From Icerya purchasi (Eukaryota; Arthropoda; Insecta; Hemiptera; Monophlebidae): DNA of 64,000 bases. The stretch covers positions 1,116,001 to 1,180,000 of the forward strand of contig CM077116.1 of assembly GCA_039619475.1 (NCBI GenBank), written 5' to 3'. The translations under genes were made by a program, and so were the position numbers. The notes beneath the pieces were generated by a model that ran no database searches, was not told the origin of the DNA, and worked only from the letters and a program-made list of their open reading frames with translations. Of the stretch, positions 1 through 12,336 are shown piece by piece; the first letter of the stretch is position 1; every line of letters begins with the position of its first letter.

Positions 1-590
1 TAGAGGTACTGAAGTTATTTTTTCACTGGTTATGATGAAAGAAGTAAAGCTTATAGAATTTTAGATCCACAGAAAGGACAGACAATCATAAATAGAAATG
101 TGAACTTTGATGAAGAGCAGATGGCGATGAAAAAATCAGATGATCCAATGAGTGCTACACAGAAAGTGAGATGGTATAGAACTGTAAATTATGAAATTAA
201 TGACAGCAAAAATGATGATGAAAAAATGCAGGATACAACAGAATTACTAGTGGCAGGAGATGAGAAGGAAAATGGCCTGATAATCAATGAAAACAGAGAG
301 AATATACCCACTGAGGAGTATGGATCGACACATGATGAAAAAAATTATATAGAACAGGCTAAAAAAGAGGCAATCACATATGAGGAGAACAATAAAATTC
401 CTCTAGAAGTAATTGAAAGTGTACAAGCAAAGACATCAGCAAAAATAATAAGAAGCGAACGAATAGTGAAAGAGTTGAAATAGTTAGATAATTATGAGAC
501 AAATGATAAAATGAGTCTAGTGGTGTATCGAACACAGAAACCACATAGTTACAAAGAAGTAATAAACAGTGAATGAATCAATATCAAAAG
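1..590 (+). pseudogene. Ty1/copia retrotransposon polyprotein fragment
   Basis: This is a remnant of a copia-type polyprotein covering the end of integrase and the linker into reverse transcriptase. In frame 1 the translation reads GYDERSKAYRILDP, then a stretch ending NRNVNFDEE, which is the conserved motif at the integrase/RT junction of copia elements. A long acidic linker follows to a stop at 481-483. Reading through that stop, PHSYKEVINSE (about 540-575) matches the start of the copia RT domain. Stops at 10-12, 481 and 574 and the loss of everything downstream show it is dead. The element continues beyond the left edge of the window, so its 5' part cannot be judged. No LTR is visible. 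Family assignment is from motif recognition. Confidence 0.8.
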
Positions 591-1275
591 GTTTTTAATT
601 GTTTTTTTTTATTTTCGGAACAATGATCAAGTCAATATCTAAGTTTTCTGCGTTATTTACTACATCAATGCAGGAAGTGTTAAAATAATGACAGTTACAG
701 CGACATTTTTGAAAAAAATCTAATGCTGTTTGAACATATAAATGAAATTTTTAAAAATGAAGGGATTTGACTTTTCTACAGTGTTTCATTTAACTTTTCT
801 ACTCTCTCAAAAATAAAAATTAAAGATCGCACATAAAAATAAAATTAAAACTTTTCGAGTGTAATTCAGAAACCTACAGCAATAATGAACCGAAATATGG
901 GTTTGTTGCGTTTAAAGAATAAATTTTTTACTAATATAGCACACGCCTAGAAGAAAAAAATGTTTGGTCCAAATTTGATGTTTTCATAGTACTAAGACCT
1001 AATTATAAAGTCAGTCCTTTTTTTTTTGTTTAATGCTCCTTTATGCTTATGTTTAAGTTATGTTTTGTTTTTTTTCATGTTTTGTTTTTTTTCATGTTTA
1101 CACCCCAAATCATGTTTTTTTTTGTAGTTTTGTACCCTAAAAGGAAAATTAAAGTTTTATGAATATATTTTTTTATAGGATTTTTGTTATATGCATCTTA
1201 AATTTCACTTTAAATGAGTTATTTTTAATTCTATATTATATATTTTTGATATGTTTACAGTTTTTGACACATATG
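591..1275. other. AT-rich spacer, no gene seen
   Basis: The sequence is dominated by A and T runs with short reading frames only. It holds a small tandem repeat at 1060-1098, two copies of a 17-base unit beginning ATGTTTTG. I see no coding signal. Confidence 0.6.
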
Positions 1276-2334
1276 GTAATTAGCAGTGGCGGTTCTGCTG
1301 GGGGGGGGGCGTACCCTTTTAAAGAACAAAAGCTTCTATGAAAAAAATTGTTACAGCAGAGAAACTTAATTTATACTATAAAAGATTTGTATAAATTTTA
1401 CCTACGGATTTAATTATAACGAATATTTAATACTGTTTTCTAGTAAAACTATTAATGTTACGTTTTCATTTATTTTAAACCCAACTGTTATCGATCTTTT
1501 GTCTTTCCTATTTATTTTTTATTTTTATTTTGTGATGTAAATGAAAATAGTTCAATGAGAAATATATATATTTAAATTTGCTCACGAATACGTACAACAT
1601 AGAATTTGGATCGGATCAGGCTTGTGCCCAGAATTTTGGAAAGGAGGGGGTCTTGATAATTTTCTTCACATATTTATTTTATAAGTGACAATACATTTTT
1701 CACTATTATCCGTACTATTAATAATTTTCAACATTTTGATTTATATATTAATAATTTACATTAATTAATTACTATATAAATATTAATAAAAATTACATAT
1801 ATTATTAATTATACTCATAAAAAAAAATTTGCATAAAATATTAATGAAGTACCTAAAAATATGGAGCATATATTTTTTCTTTTCTTTTAAAAAACACCCT
1901 AAAAAACCATTAATATTTATTTTAAATTTTTGATTTTTTAAAAACTTTTGTATATTTATAATAACTATTTCAGCTCTCATTGGAGTGTGGGTGGGATTAA
2001 CCTTCCCGTGGACACGGCCTTGGATCGGATTACTAACAAAAATAAAAAGGAAGTAAAGTCTAATAAAAATATTATCTTTTTTACTATTTCTAAACGACCA
2101 TTTTAGCTGGAGTTTTATAATTTTTTTTATTTTTCACCTAAAAATAAAACAAAATTTAAATTAAATTGTAATAATTATGTATTTTTAAAACATTTTTAAA
2201 TTTCTAAAGAGGTAGTTATTTGATTTTCTTTATGAAATCACACATTTCTCAAATCTACTGCCTACTGTAGAAGATTTTATGTAATTATATCCCCCCCCCC
2301 CACAAACGCTTTCTGGATCCGCCCCCGCAATTAG
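1276..2334. mobile_element. hAT-like non-autonomous element (outer, interrupted)
   Basis: The left end begins CAGTGGCGG at 1284 and runs into a G tract. The right end carries a C tract and then GGATCCGCCCCC, so the ends are imperfect inverted repeats. The element is flanked by GTAATTAG (1276-1283) and GCAATTAG (2327-2334), an 8-bp duplication with one mismatch, as hAT transposases make. The interior has no transposase and is interrupted by a second element at 1609-2030. The last 200 bp are related to 15370-15578, which shows a family with more than one copy. Family is inferred from duplication length and termini. Confidence 0.6.
1609..2030. mobile_element. hAT-like MITE nested in another hAT element
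   Basis: A 406-bp element (1617-2022) starts CAGGCTTGTGCCCA and ends TGGACACGGCCTTG, which are inverted relatives. It is flanked by a perfect 8-bp duplication GATCGGAT at 1609-1616 and 2023-2030. Eight-base duplications with CARGG-type ends are typical of the hAT superfamily. There is no transposase inside, so it must have been mobilised in trans. Small frames inside it (for example 1783-1980 on the minus strand) are not credible genes. Confidence 0.72.
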
Positions 2335-3119
2335 TTATTAAAGTTATACATTGTCTTGAAAATAATTTTAATTGTGATTTATGTATATAATTTTATGTGT
2401 TAAAGTACTCTTGAATTATGAAAATTTATTTGATGTTTTTAGCATTTCTAAATACTAACTTATTAGAATTCTATACATTGCATTTGTATAAAATCTTAAT
2501 AAAAAATTTAATGATAAAGCATATTTTTATGAAAATGCTTGATACATATTTATTTTTAAGTGACTCAAAAATTAGTAATAGAAAAACAAAATGAATATAA
2601 AGTGCCGATCTTTAATAAATGGAAAATATGTATTTATGCAAATACTTTGATAAAATATATTAAAACATGTTTTATCTAAGTGTAAGGGTATGTATCCAGT
2701 AATGCAATTACAATTAACGGCAATTTTACAAAAATTCATAACTAGCTCATAAATTTGATACAACGAAAGTTTTCAATAACTATCAATTCTTTACAAAATT
2801 TTTCAAGGCCAGCTTTTTATAATCTGCTACTAATTATATACGCAATTCAATATAAACAATTTGTTTCGTAGTCTATAAGAAAAGCAAATTTTTATTTTGA
2901 TAATAAAAACCTTCTAACTTGAAAGTAATCTAATAAATAATGCCACAAATTCTAAACTTTATCCAGTTTTTAAAAATATACTTTAAGCTGAATATACAGC
3001 TAATTTTACATTTCGAAAAATTCAGTTTAGGTTTTTTCCTTTTAGCTTTTAAATTTTGAATTTAGCTTAAGCTTTACGTTTTTATATATGGAAACTTCAA
3101 TAACAATCGTCTAAAACGA

Positions 3120-3179
3120 TGGAAGTGAGGATTGGAATTAATAGAAATTTGGTTATCGTCATTGTTTGATGACGTCATT
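3120..3179 (+). repeat. Dispersed repeat with TGACGTCA, copy A
   Basis: TGGAAGTGAGGATTGGAA and the following bases up to a TGACGTCA palindrome recur in reverse complement at 13162-13206. This implies a small repeat family present twice in the window. The CRE-like palindrome ends both copies. Neither copy's boundaries are clear. Confidence 0.5.
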
Positions 3180-3331
3180 ATATTTTATAGGCTTTCAATG
3201 TGAATTACACAAATTAGATTTTTTTTCATCCAAATTAGTGTTAAATATTAAAAAAATACTTAAAATATAATAAAAAATATTTTTACAATTACTAATTAAT
3301 ATTTTATATCTACTAATTATTTTTATATATG

Positions 3332-3342
<11 letters not shown>

Positions 3343-3385
<43 letters not shown>
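3343..3385. repeat. (TA)n microsatellite
   Basis: An uninterrupted run of TA dinucleotides, preceded by a short TATATG-rich variant tract. Confidence 0.95.
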
Positions 3386-3389
<4 letters not shown>

Positions 3390-4320
3390 AATTTATTTAA
3401 CAGTTATTAGATGCAATAAAATTGTTAATGAAATAAACATATTTTAAATTGTTTTCCTTTTTAAAAAACAAAAACTGACAGCAAATATTAATCTATGAAA
3501 ATAAATTTTAGTTTTTTAAATATGTATATAGATTTCTATACATCATAAAAAATTCTAAAAATTAAAAATTTAAAAATGATTTATAATAATATGTAGAACA
3601 AATTTGAAAAATATATTGTTTATTGTATAATGAAATTATAATGCGGGATTTTATTTTATGCAGAACTATTTAGAAAAATTATCTATTAAATGGGAATAGA
3701 AATAGAATTGCAATTTTTGAAGAAAATTATATATCTGTATTATTGGATAATTTTCAACATAAATTCTCCAATATGGTGTAAATTTTTCAAAAGCATTGAT
3801 TTCAATTAAATATATTATGAATTACTTAAAGCAGTAAGATTAAAATTTACGTAACTTAATAAAATAATACTAAATGAAAAATAACCGAAAATATACATAA
3901 TAAACTGTTTTCAATACCAAATGTTTTAAGTAGAGAAAGTAAATGTATGAAATAAATAAGTAAAGTTATAATTTTATTATGCCGAATACAAATTTTACAA
4001 ATGATTTTTATATATGCAACAATTTGTATGTGATGTAAAATATCAAATTCAATAATGTTATGTTACTTTTAAATAGGTAATCAAGTAGAGATAAATAAAA
4101 GTTCTGTACAATAAGAAATAATTATTTATGCCAGGAATTCATTAAAGGAAAATTTAATCATTTCACACAGTGCAAATAAATTATAATAACATTACTGGAA
4201 ATTAATGATGCCGTTGTAATAAGTGGTTCATTATTATGCCTGAAATTAAATAATGCGCATGTTTAATTTGAAAATTTACTGTTACTGAATGATTACTCTG
4301 ATATAAACTTTTATAAAATA

Positions 4321-6256
4321 CAGGGTGGTCCAAAAGTCATGGCACATCACAAAATTGATTAATTAGAAAAGAATGGAACAAACGTTATAAGTTTTTTAAA
4401 AAGTCCTAATGACCGTTTTCACAAGTTTTTTTTGTTACTTATCAGTATAACGCGTATATACTACGTTTTTCATTGACGCGCAAGTTTATTATATACTTCG
4501 AAAATTATGCAATGACTTTTGTGTATATACAGAATAAGTTTTGATTTATTAAACTAATTATTTAATTTCAGTGATAGATGTATTGAAGGGGTGAGTTGGA
4601 ACCTCAAACTTTTATAAAAGGTTGAATTGTTTGTGCATAACATTTCAAAACAAATTGAAGTCGGACATTCGGAATACCGGTTGCTTCTACAGTGGTTTTT
4701 GAAGAGGCAGTACAATAGCAATTAAAAAACTGCTGTATTTATGAAGATGAACACTAAAAATTATGTATACTTAGTTTTTCAGCAAATTTTTTAGTTTGCT
4801 CTGTAAAATTTGGTTCGCTAGTATGAACACTAATGCATTATTGAAATTGAAACCATGTAAAATTGTTTTTAAAATTCAGTACATTTACTTCAATCAGTTT
4901 TCCTTTATTCTGTTTTACTTTTTCTTTCCGATTTTTTTTTTTTTTAATTTTAAAATTTTGGTATGAGGAACGTTGAACTGTTTTGTTAAATTTTAATTAA
5001 CTTCTCATTTTCTAAACGTAAAGTAATATCAGTTTTTTTCTTTAATAAGTAGTATCTTACATTTATGCACATCGCAAAAATATTTTTTATTGAATAAACT
5101 TACTGATAAAACATACTAAACAAAATTCGCTTATGATGGGGTCGAAATAAAATATGCTTATGAACTTTGCGCTAGCCACATATGTATACATAAAACAAAG
5201 AATACCAATAATGTGGAAATGGCTTAATGTGAAATGCAAATTTAGTCTGGAATTGAATCAGTCTATTCATAATTGTATTTTATTATAATAGTAAGAAATC
5301 TGTAACAATCCGAGTTAATCTAATACAAAAATTTAATGACTTTTATAAAAAAAGGTTACATATTGTCATGATCCTGCTATGATGTAACGTAAATAAAATT
5401 CTGGATTTTCTTTTTGGAATTCTGGCTTTACTATGCTGTGAGAAATGAAAAACGTGACTGGAATTGTATATTTTTATCTTAATACTATTAGATCTGTACA
5501 CGGCATAGTCTTTTGTATGTATCTCTCGGGTAAAGTAACGTAATTCATATTAAATGGTTTGAATGGTTGGGAAGTTGAAATCTTATTCCAATGCTGCACC
5601 AACACTATCAAGATATCTAACGTAAATAAACAAAGGTTAGACCTGGAGATACTGCCCGACGACTATAAGCGACGTAATTTTTCAAAATTACGCATGTGAT
5701 AAGAATAAATGTGAGAAGCATGCACGATGATGTGTCGGTGCGACTGGTCGTGCAGTTCCGATGGTTAATCTAGTAGCACTGGGGTTTAAGTGACACTTTC
5801 GGTTCGTCGGCGATTAAATCATTTTTAGTTAGACGGTTACCGTTGGTAAAGCGATTGCGTGGTCGCCGGACTCATACCAACACTCGAATTAAATTTATTG
5901 CCCGTCACCTTAGTAATTAATACGAGTCGAAGAATTGTTGTTAATATTCATTATTTTTTTGTCGTCACCTGTTTTATGCTCTGATCATTTGATCCTAGTT
6001 CCAAAATACTTTCATCACCGAGTAACTACGTGTTGTCTAATTATGTGAATATATACATTTTATTTGAGTAACAATTGAATTTATTCGTGTCAATCATGCG
6101 AGGCTGATAATTTGGTTGGATACAGTGGTCCGAGCGCCATGAAGTAGGTTTTTTAGATTGAATAGTTCCTCCGTCCTTTTTCTTCTTATTAAAGACGTAA
6201 CACCGGAATAGTGTGGAGAAGCTGCATTAACGAACTATCAGGAATGAGAGCACGAT
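4321..6256. other. Intergenic DNA, no gene seen
   Basis: At 4322 the sequence CAGGGTGGTCCAAAAGTC resembles the terminus of some DNA transposons, but I could not find a matching inverted end. From about 5600 to 6250 base composition is more balanced and low-complexity runs are rarer. This could be an old unique or regulatory segment; no long frame is open there. Confidence 0.5.
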
Positions 6257-6455
6257 AATATTCGGCCACGGCGTTGTGGTACAAATGAACCCACCAAACA
6301 GATAGAAATAAAACTTCATTTGTAATTTTTCAAATGAAATAACACAAAGAAAAATCCTCTAAATACATGCATGTAAAAAAAAATTACTTTTATAACTTCA
6401 TTTCCATCTGCTGTTTAGTGCGTTCATTTGTTTCATAACGCCGTGACTGAATATT
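6257..6455. mobile_element. Foldback MITE
   Basis: The left arm starts AATATTCGGCCACGGCGTT at 6257. The reverse complement of the right arm, ending at 6455, starts AATATTCAGTCACGGCGTT. Similarity continues for about 75 bp through an ACAAATGAAC block and an AAACAGA block, leaving a loop of roughly 50 bp. The structure is a palindromic non-autonomous DNA element with no coding capacity. Confidence 0.75.
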
Positions 6456-9400
6456 AATATGGCTGACTGTATTTCACTAAAATCTGACTGGTGACTTATT
6501 ATTTAATACTAGTATCAGTCTTTTGTCATCTTTTTCCATTTTTAAGAGAAAAAATTGAATGAAGATTTTAGTTAAATTCGTCTATAAAAACTTTTAAAAC
6601 TACATGTTTAGCTGCCATTATAAGCCATAATTTACCTTTAATAACAAATTTTGGGTGTAATATTGGATAAAAATTAACCTATAGTTTTATGCACTTATTC
6701 CACTTACAGCAGCTCTCGTTTCTATAACCTATTCGGCGCTATTATTCACTGTATTTTTGAGGCAGTATATGAAACAAATTATTTTTTCTCTGATTATATG
6801 TATATGTAACAGCAGTTAGAATTTATGATCGTACATAATGCATGGATATTTTATATTATAAAAATATTAACCATTACATAAAAATTAATTCCTACGTTAT
6901 TATAAATTATTTTAAGGATTGAGAACATTTATTTTACTTAAAATGCAGAATAGAAAACATATATCCGAGTCTTAATTGCAGATTTCTTATTTTACGCTAT
7001 AAATCGCTAGTTTAAAATCAAATTATACCCGATGAAGGTATAGAGCTTTGCAAAATAAATACATGAAAGTAATTAACATTTTCTATTAAAAAATAGCCTA
7101 CAAAAAAAATTAAATCTTTAACAGTTTATTTACTTTTCTCTTGTTTCAGAGTTCCATTTTCCTAACATTTATTAAAGCATCTGTTAGACAAATGCACAAA
7201 TTTTCCACTAAAAAAAAAATTTTTGTTTATATTAATTTGTGCTACTTTCTTTACTTTAGGATTCATTTCTTACGCATTGATTACCAAAATTTAAGTGTGA
7301 TCCGATTCAAAATAATGAAAGGATTGCAAATATTCAGGATCATTGTTCAGATTACTAATGGAACAAATTGGAGTAATGTCGATCTGACAACTTCCTATTT
7401 AAAGGACTCTTACAATACATTGTACGAAGTTTTATAGTTATTACTTAAAACAGTGTACAACAAAATTTCAATTATTTATATTTAGATTAAATTTATTATT
7501 AAAATATTACCTTCCCATCCTTCTGCTGTTCAATTATTTTAGATTGTTTTTTTATTTACTCAACTGCTCAGGAATTAATTTTAATTTATAGAAAGTAAAT
7601 ATTCATTGCTCGGTATCTGAATTACATAAATTTTATTTATTTATGTTCTGTAATAATCGTTCAATTGATCATGCATGCTTTGTTGTAGGTTGAATTCAGT
7701 AGCAACCACCGGAAAAACTTTTTTATTTTAATGTCTAAAACTACAACTTCAAAGTCAGCTGCTGAATTATTCTACAGCGAATTGAAAATGGCCATTCTGT
7801 TACAGGAATATCGTTGCGAAAAGAAATATAAACTACAATTTTTTAATTTTGGCCAATGTCTTTTTCCTATTTATCATATTCACAATAAACAGATAGGAGA
7901 AAATTGAGATGATTTTAATCTACATATAACAAAAACATAATTATTAAATGTTAAGAACTATTTAAAATGTTCAAGATAGTTCTTACAGTATAATATTTCC
8001 CATTATTCGTTTTTGTTTTTTTGATTATAATTTTATTTATTATACTAAACATTTCCAATACGGCTAAGATTTATTTATATTCGTGAAATAAATTTAAAAG
8101 AAATTATTACTAAAATTAATTCAGTGATCATGGTTTCACATTTTGTAGTAACATTTTAGCTATGAGATCAAAATAAAATATGATTTGCTCTTAAAGATTG
8201 TAACCAGAATTAGTTTTAGTTTATAAAATTTTAAAAACACGCCAACAATTAATTTGTTTTCCGTTAATAAATTTGAATATTAGTAATAATTGTATTAAAA
8301 ATTGTTATAGATAACTTTGGTTGAGACTGTTAAATTATTTTTAAAATTCTATACACATATAATGTTTGGAATCCTAATAAGATGGTTCAAAAACAACAAT
8401 AATATCAAATAAAAATCAATACCTTACAAACGGTTTGACTTATAAACATCAAAATTGAATCACAAATTACAATTAAAATTTTTTTTAAGACAATCCATAA
8501 TTTCAAGGTAATCGATTACTCCGGGTACCATAAAACTTAAAAAACCGCCAACAATATACATAGAATTTAGAACCTCAAAAATCATTTAAAAATTAACAAC
8601 TGACTACCAGGCAACCTGTTAAAAGTGAAATTCAAAATATAAAACAAAGCGCAAAAGTTCTTTCATAAAACCAAAAAGTTATAGTTAAATTATTTAAACC
8701 TTACTTTTGGAGCAAAAGCAACAACAAAAAAAAAGTATATTCACATAAGTAATAGCTCAAATAAAAAAGTTTGGGAAACTAAAACATATCTCAAATATAT
8801 ACATGAAGGACTACATTATAAAAAAACTATAGCTGAGCTTACAGCTTTATATTTAGGCCCTTCAGGCGTCTAAACTTAAAATTTTTGAAAAAAATATTTG
8901 TTCCTCCAACATGTGATATATTGATGAAAAGATTGCTATTTGTCAAGAACAAAACTATATTTCATTTTCTTATTGAAACTTTCGAAATTAGAAAAAAATT
9001 CAAAAAAGCGCTGAAAATAATGCATTTCTTCCTTTTTGCGACACGAAAAATCAGATTTCTCCGTTTTGAATTTAACATTATGTAAATGTAAATCATACTT
9101 ATCTTTAACTTAATATACAAAATCTTTATCCCATGAAACACCATGCTTGATTGACCTTGTTTTAAAGATATATAACACAAGGTTGAACCACATGAATAAA
9201 CTGGAGATTTGTAGTACACACACCTTTTCTATTAAGAAATATAGCAAACTTATAAAAGTTATTAACAAAATATAGAATAAATTTAAAAACACATCCTGGA
9301 ATTTAATGCAATTAAAAGATCCACACTATGAAATTAATGAAATAATGAAAATTTTCAAAAGTGAATAAAATATGTGTTGTAAAAAAGTTTTTTGAAATAC

Positions 9401-10644
9401 TTTAAGTTGCTACAATAGTGTAAATTACAGTACATAAATAAGTCTTTTAGTATAAATCTGTAGAAAAAATAAATCACAATAAATTACACATTAACAAATG
9501 TGAGATTTTTGATTTATAGTAAATTACAACTGTGACTTAAAATTAAAATAATTTGTATATACACATAAAATATAATGTCTAATTTAATTATAAACAACAG
9601 CAATTCAAATCACAAAAGTTTATTCTATATGTTGATCCACAAGCCATGTGAAATCTGCAAATGAAACATAAATGTAAATAAATAGAAAAAAAAAAAAATT
9701 AAATAACGTACTTTAAATTATATTTTGAATCTAGAATTTTAGTTACCACATAAAAGGTGAATAAACAAATTTTTATATAAGTAATTTATATATTTAAAAA
9801 TAAACCGTGATCAATTTTTTACTTGTTTTTTATTGTTTAAGTATGTTTATGGTGACAGGATTAGTCAGCTTTAATTCAATGAAATTTAAATAATTTTTCT
9901 ACATTTGCTGTCCAGAGACACTATGCATGAAATCTGAATTAGTAATTATTCTAAACATAACCCTATATACTTAAATTATTAAGTCATATTTATATATTAA
10001 ATCATAACCAGTAATAATGTTATTTTTTTATTTTCCTTCTCTTATTCTTTCTATTAACATTCCAAATAGAAAATTACCTTATAATTTCCCTTATTGTGAT
10101 AGATACGTGAAACTTGAATCAACAATTATTCTTATCATAATTTTACACACTAAAGTCTTAAAGTTTTACTTTTATTTTAGACACAACAAATAATTTTTAA
10201 CGGAATAAAATGTGTGAACGAATGATAAAAAAATTAATAAACATGAAACATACATAAATTAACTATATAATTTTTTTACCTTAGTATTTAAGCATATGTC
10301 CACTTTCATTTATTTCATATTTGACTTAAATAATGTATTTTTAATATTCTCTATATTAAGAAATTGTTACACACTCCAATATTAATCATTTTTTTAAAAC
10401 CAATTAATTTTTTCACAAATACCACTCCATTCAATTTCAACAAGATTTATTTTCATATGTCCTTAAAAATGCAAAAAAATATTTAAGGCTTAAAAGTAAA
10501 TAATAAACATTTCAGCAAAACTGCAAAAAACTCAATTATCGCATTTATTTATAATTGTGCAATGAAATCTATTAATTATATACCAAAAGCACTATTTTCA
10601 TTTTAGTAAATTTTTCATAGTTATTAACAAATAATACAGATATA
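6456..10644. other. AT-rich intergenic DNA, no supported gene
   Basis: The longest frames here are 7141-7437 (98 codons, no ATG) and a 58-codon ATG frame at 7732-7908. Neither has a recognisable motif. The rest is poly-A/T-rich sequence. I see no RNA gene or repeat structure worth naming. Confidence 0.5.
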
Positions 10645-10868
10645 CAGTGATCAAAAAAAGTATGTGAACATCAGTAAAATAAAGAAACTTGTGCATAAAA
10701 AGAAGGGAAAAACGCGTTTTTAATGTAATTTTATTAGAAATATACAAAAGAAAGAGTTCTTAAGACGTAATATTAAAAAAAAAATCACAAAAATGAACAT
10801 GAAACCCCGTCACGATCAACCGAAAAAAAAAAATATGAAAATTGCGTTCAAAATAAGTATGTGAACAC
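10645..10868 (+). repeat. Left IR/DR terminal repeat of the Tc1 element
   Basis: The outer direct repeat (10651-10670) and inner direct repeat (10850-10868) share AAGTATGTGAACA. The outer part is identical to the reverse complement of the right end over more than 100 bp. Confidence 0.88.
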
Positions 10869-11026
10869 AACAAAAATAATCAGCTAAGGGTTTTTCCCGA
10901 TGATGAATCATCCGTGCGCGTACAAGAATCAACGCGTTGCATCAAGCTAGGCATCGCTGAATGCTTTTCATTTTGCATAGTGCAAGTGAACGCGTAATAC
11001 GAATATTTAAAAGTGCGTAATCAATA

Positions 11027-12053
11027 ATGTCGCGTAAATCGGGAGACACGTCTTTTGAAAAACGACAGCTCGTGATTTTCAATTATGAAAAAGGCATGCC
11101 GGGTAACAAAATTGCGGCATTACTAAATATGAAGAGAGGTGCAGTTTATAAAATTATCCGGTGCTTCTGCGAAGAGGGCAGGATTGAAAAGAAGCCGCGA
11201 TCAGGTCGACCCGAAAAATTATCTTGTCAAGACAAGCGCTTTATCATCCGCCTAATTGAGAAAAATTCGAAGGTAAGTGCCGAAGAAATCAGCAGAGAGG
11301 TCACTGAACGATGCCATAAGGAAATTACTGGTCAGACTATTCGTAATTTTTTTAAAAGTACGGGTTATACGTCACGCATGGCTCGCAATAAACCTTATAT
11401 TAGTAAAATAAATAAGAAAAGACGCCTCACCTTTGCTAAAAAGTACAGTTCCATGGATGAAACGTTCTGGGAAACTGTACTTTATAGCGATGAGTCCAAA
11501 TTTAATTTATTTGGTCACGATGAAAAACAGAGTCTGGCGAAAGCCTAATACCGCGTTACATCCGAAACATGTAAATGTAAATGTTAAACATGGTGGCGGC
11601 CATGTTATGGTCTGGGGCTGTTTCGCGGCGTCTGGAGTCGGCTCATTGCACTTCATCGACGGAAATATGACTGCAATAGACTATGTTGATATTTTAAGGA
11701 ACAATCTCAACCAAAGTGCTGAGAAATTAGGGTTGCTAGGGTCTTACCATTTTTACCAAGATAATGACCCGAAGCATTCAGCATATGTAACTCGCGAATG
11801 GTTACTTTATAATTGTCGGAAAAAGTTGGACGTGCCTCCCCAGTCACCGGATTTAAATCCGATTGAAAATCTATGGTTCAAGTTGGATCAACAAATTCGT
11901 CAGCGCCCTGTTTCAAACAAAACCGAAATGAAACAACGACTTATTGAACAATGGCGGAATCTGCCCCCTGATTACCTTCATTCCCTGGTCGCATCGATGC
12001 CTCGCAGGTTAGCAGCTGTGATTCAAGCCAAAGGAGGACATACGAAGTACTAG
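11027..12053 (+). pseudogene. Tc1-family transposase with one frameshift
   Basis: This is a DD34E transposase that would bind the element's inverted repeats and cut and paste it. The ATG at 11027 opens a paired-like helix-turn-helix region (about residues 9-110) with a GRPEKLS segment between the two DNA-binding subdomains. The first catalytic Asp lies in YSDESKF (residue 155, 11489-11491). The second is in QDNDPKH (11760-11762), and the Glu is in SPDLNPIENLW (11865-11867); exactly 34 residues separate the last two. The frame shifts at the A5 run 11523-11527. Removing one A would join the two halves, so it is either a single-base insertion or an assembly error. The second half ends at the TAG after 12050. 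All catalytic residues are kept and length is normal for the family, so this is a very recently broken or possibly intact gene. It sits between the IR/DR ends with no other gene. Confidence 0.9.
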
Positions 12054-12112
12054 GCTGTGGTAAATTTAGTTTAATTTATATTTTTTTCGTCGGTTTCTTT
12101 GTTTTTGTTTTC

Positions 12113-12334
12113 ATGTTCACATACTTATTTTGAATGTAATTTTCGACTTTTTTTTTTTAGTTAATCGTGACGCGGTTTCCAGTCCATTTTCGTAATTTTT
12201 TTTTAAATATATGTGTTGAGAACTCTTTCTTTTGTATATTTCTAATAAAATTACATTAAAAACGCGTTTTTCCCTTCTTTTTATGCACAAGTTTCTTTAT
12301 TTTACTGATGTTCACATACTTTTTTTGATCACTG
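12113..12334 (-). repeat. Right IR/DR terminal repeat of the Tc1 element
   Basis: Reverse complement partner of the left terminal repeat, with the inner site at 12113-12131 and the outer site at 12311-12328. Confidence 0.88.
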
Positions 12335-12336
12335 TA

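Larger units (their letters stand above)
2335..4320. other. AT-rich intergenic DNA, no gene seen
   Basis: No reading frame of interest. It includes a (TA)n microsatellite and the dispersed repeat copy at 3120-3179, listed separately. Confidence 0.6.
10645..12334 (+). mobile_element. Tc1-type DNA transposon, nearly intact
   Basis: A 1690-bp element begins CAGTGATCAAAAAAAGTATG and ends with its exact reverse complement, inserted at TA (10643-10644 and 12335-12336). The outermost inverted repeats are identical for more than 100 bp, up to the GAGTTCT block. Similarity then continues less perfectly to about 225 bp. Each inverted repeat holds an outer and an inner copy of an AAGTATGTGAACA site (10651-10670 and 10850-10868 on the left; 12113-12131 and 12311-12328 on the right). 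This is the IR/DR layout that binds transposase twice per end. The near-identity of the ends suggests recent activity. Confidence 0.93.

Noticed and set aside
4321..4360. CAGGGTGGTCCAAAAGTC as a transposon terminus
   Set aside because: No inverted partner or target-site duplication could be found.
7141..7437. 98-codon frame on the + strand behind a T-rich tract and CAG
   Set aside because: No ATG, no recognisable motif, composition typical of AT-rich non-coding DNA; the acceptor-like context alone is weak.
7732..7908. 58-codon ATG frame beginning MSKTTTSKSAAELFYSE
   Set aside because: No domain, no neighbouring exon or repeat copy to support it; could be chance.
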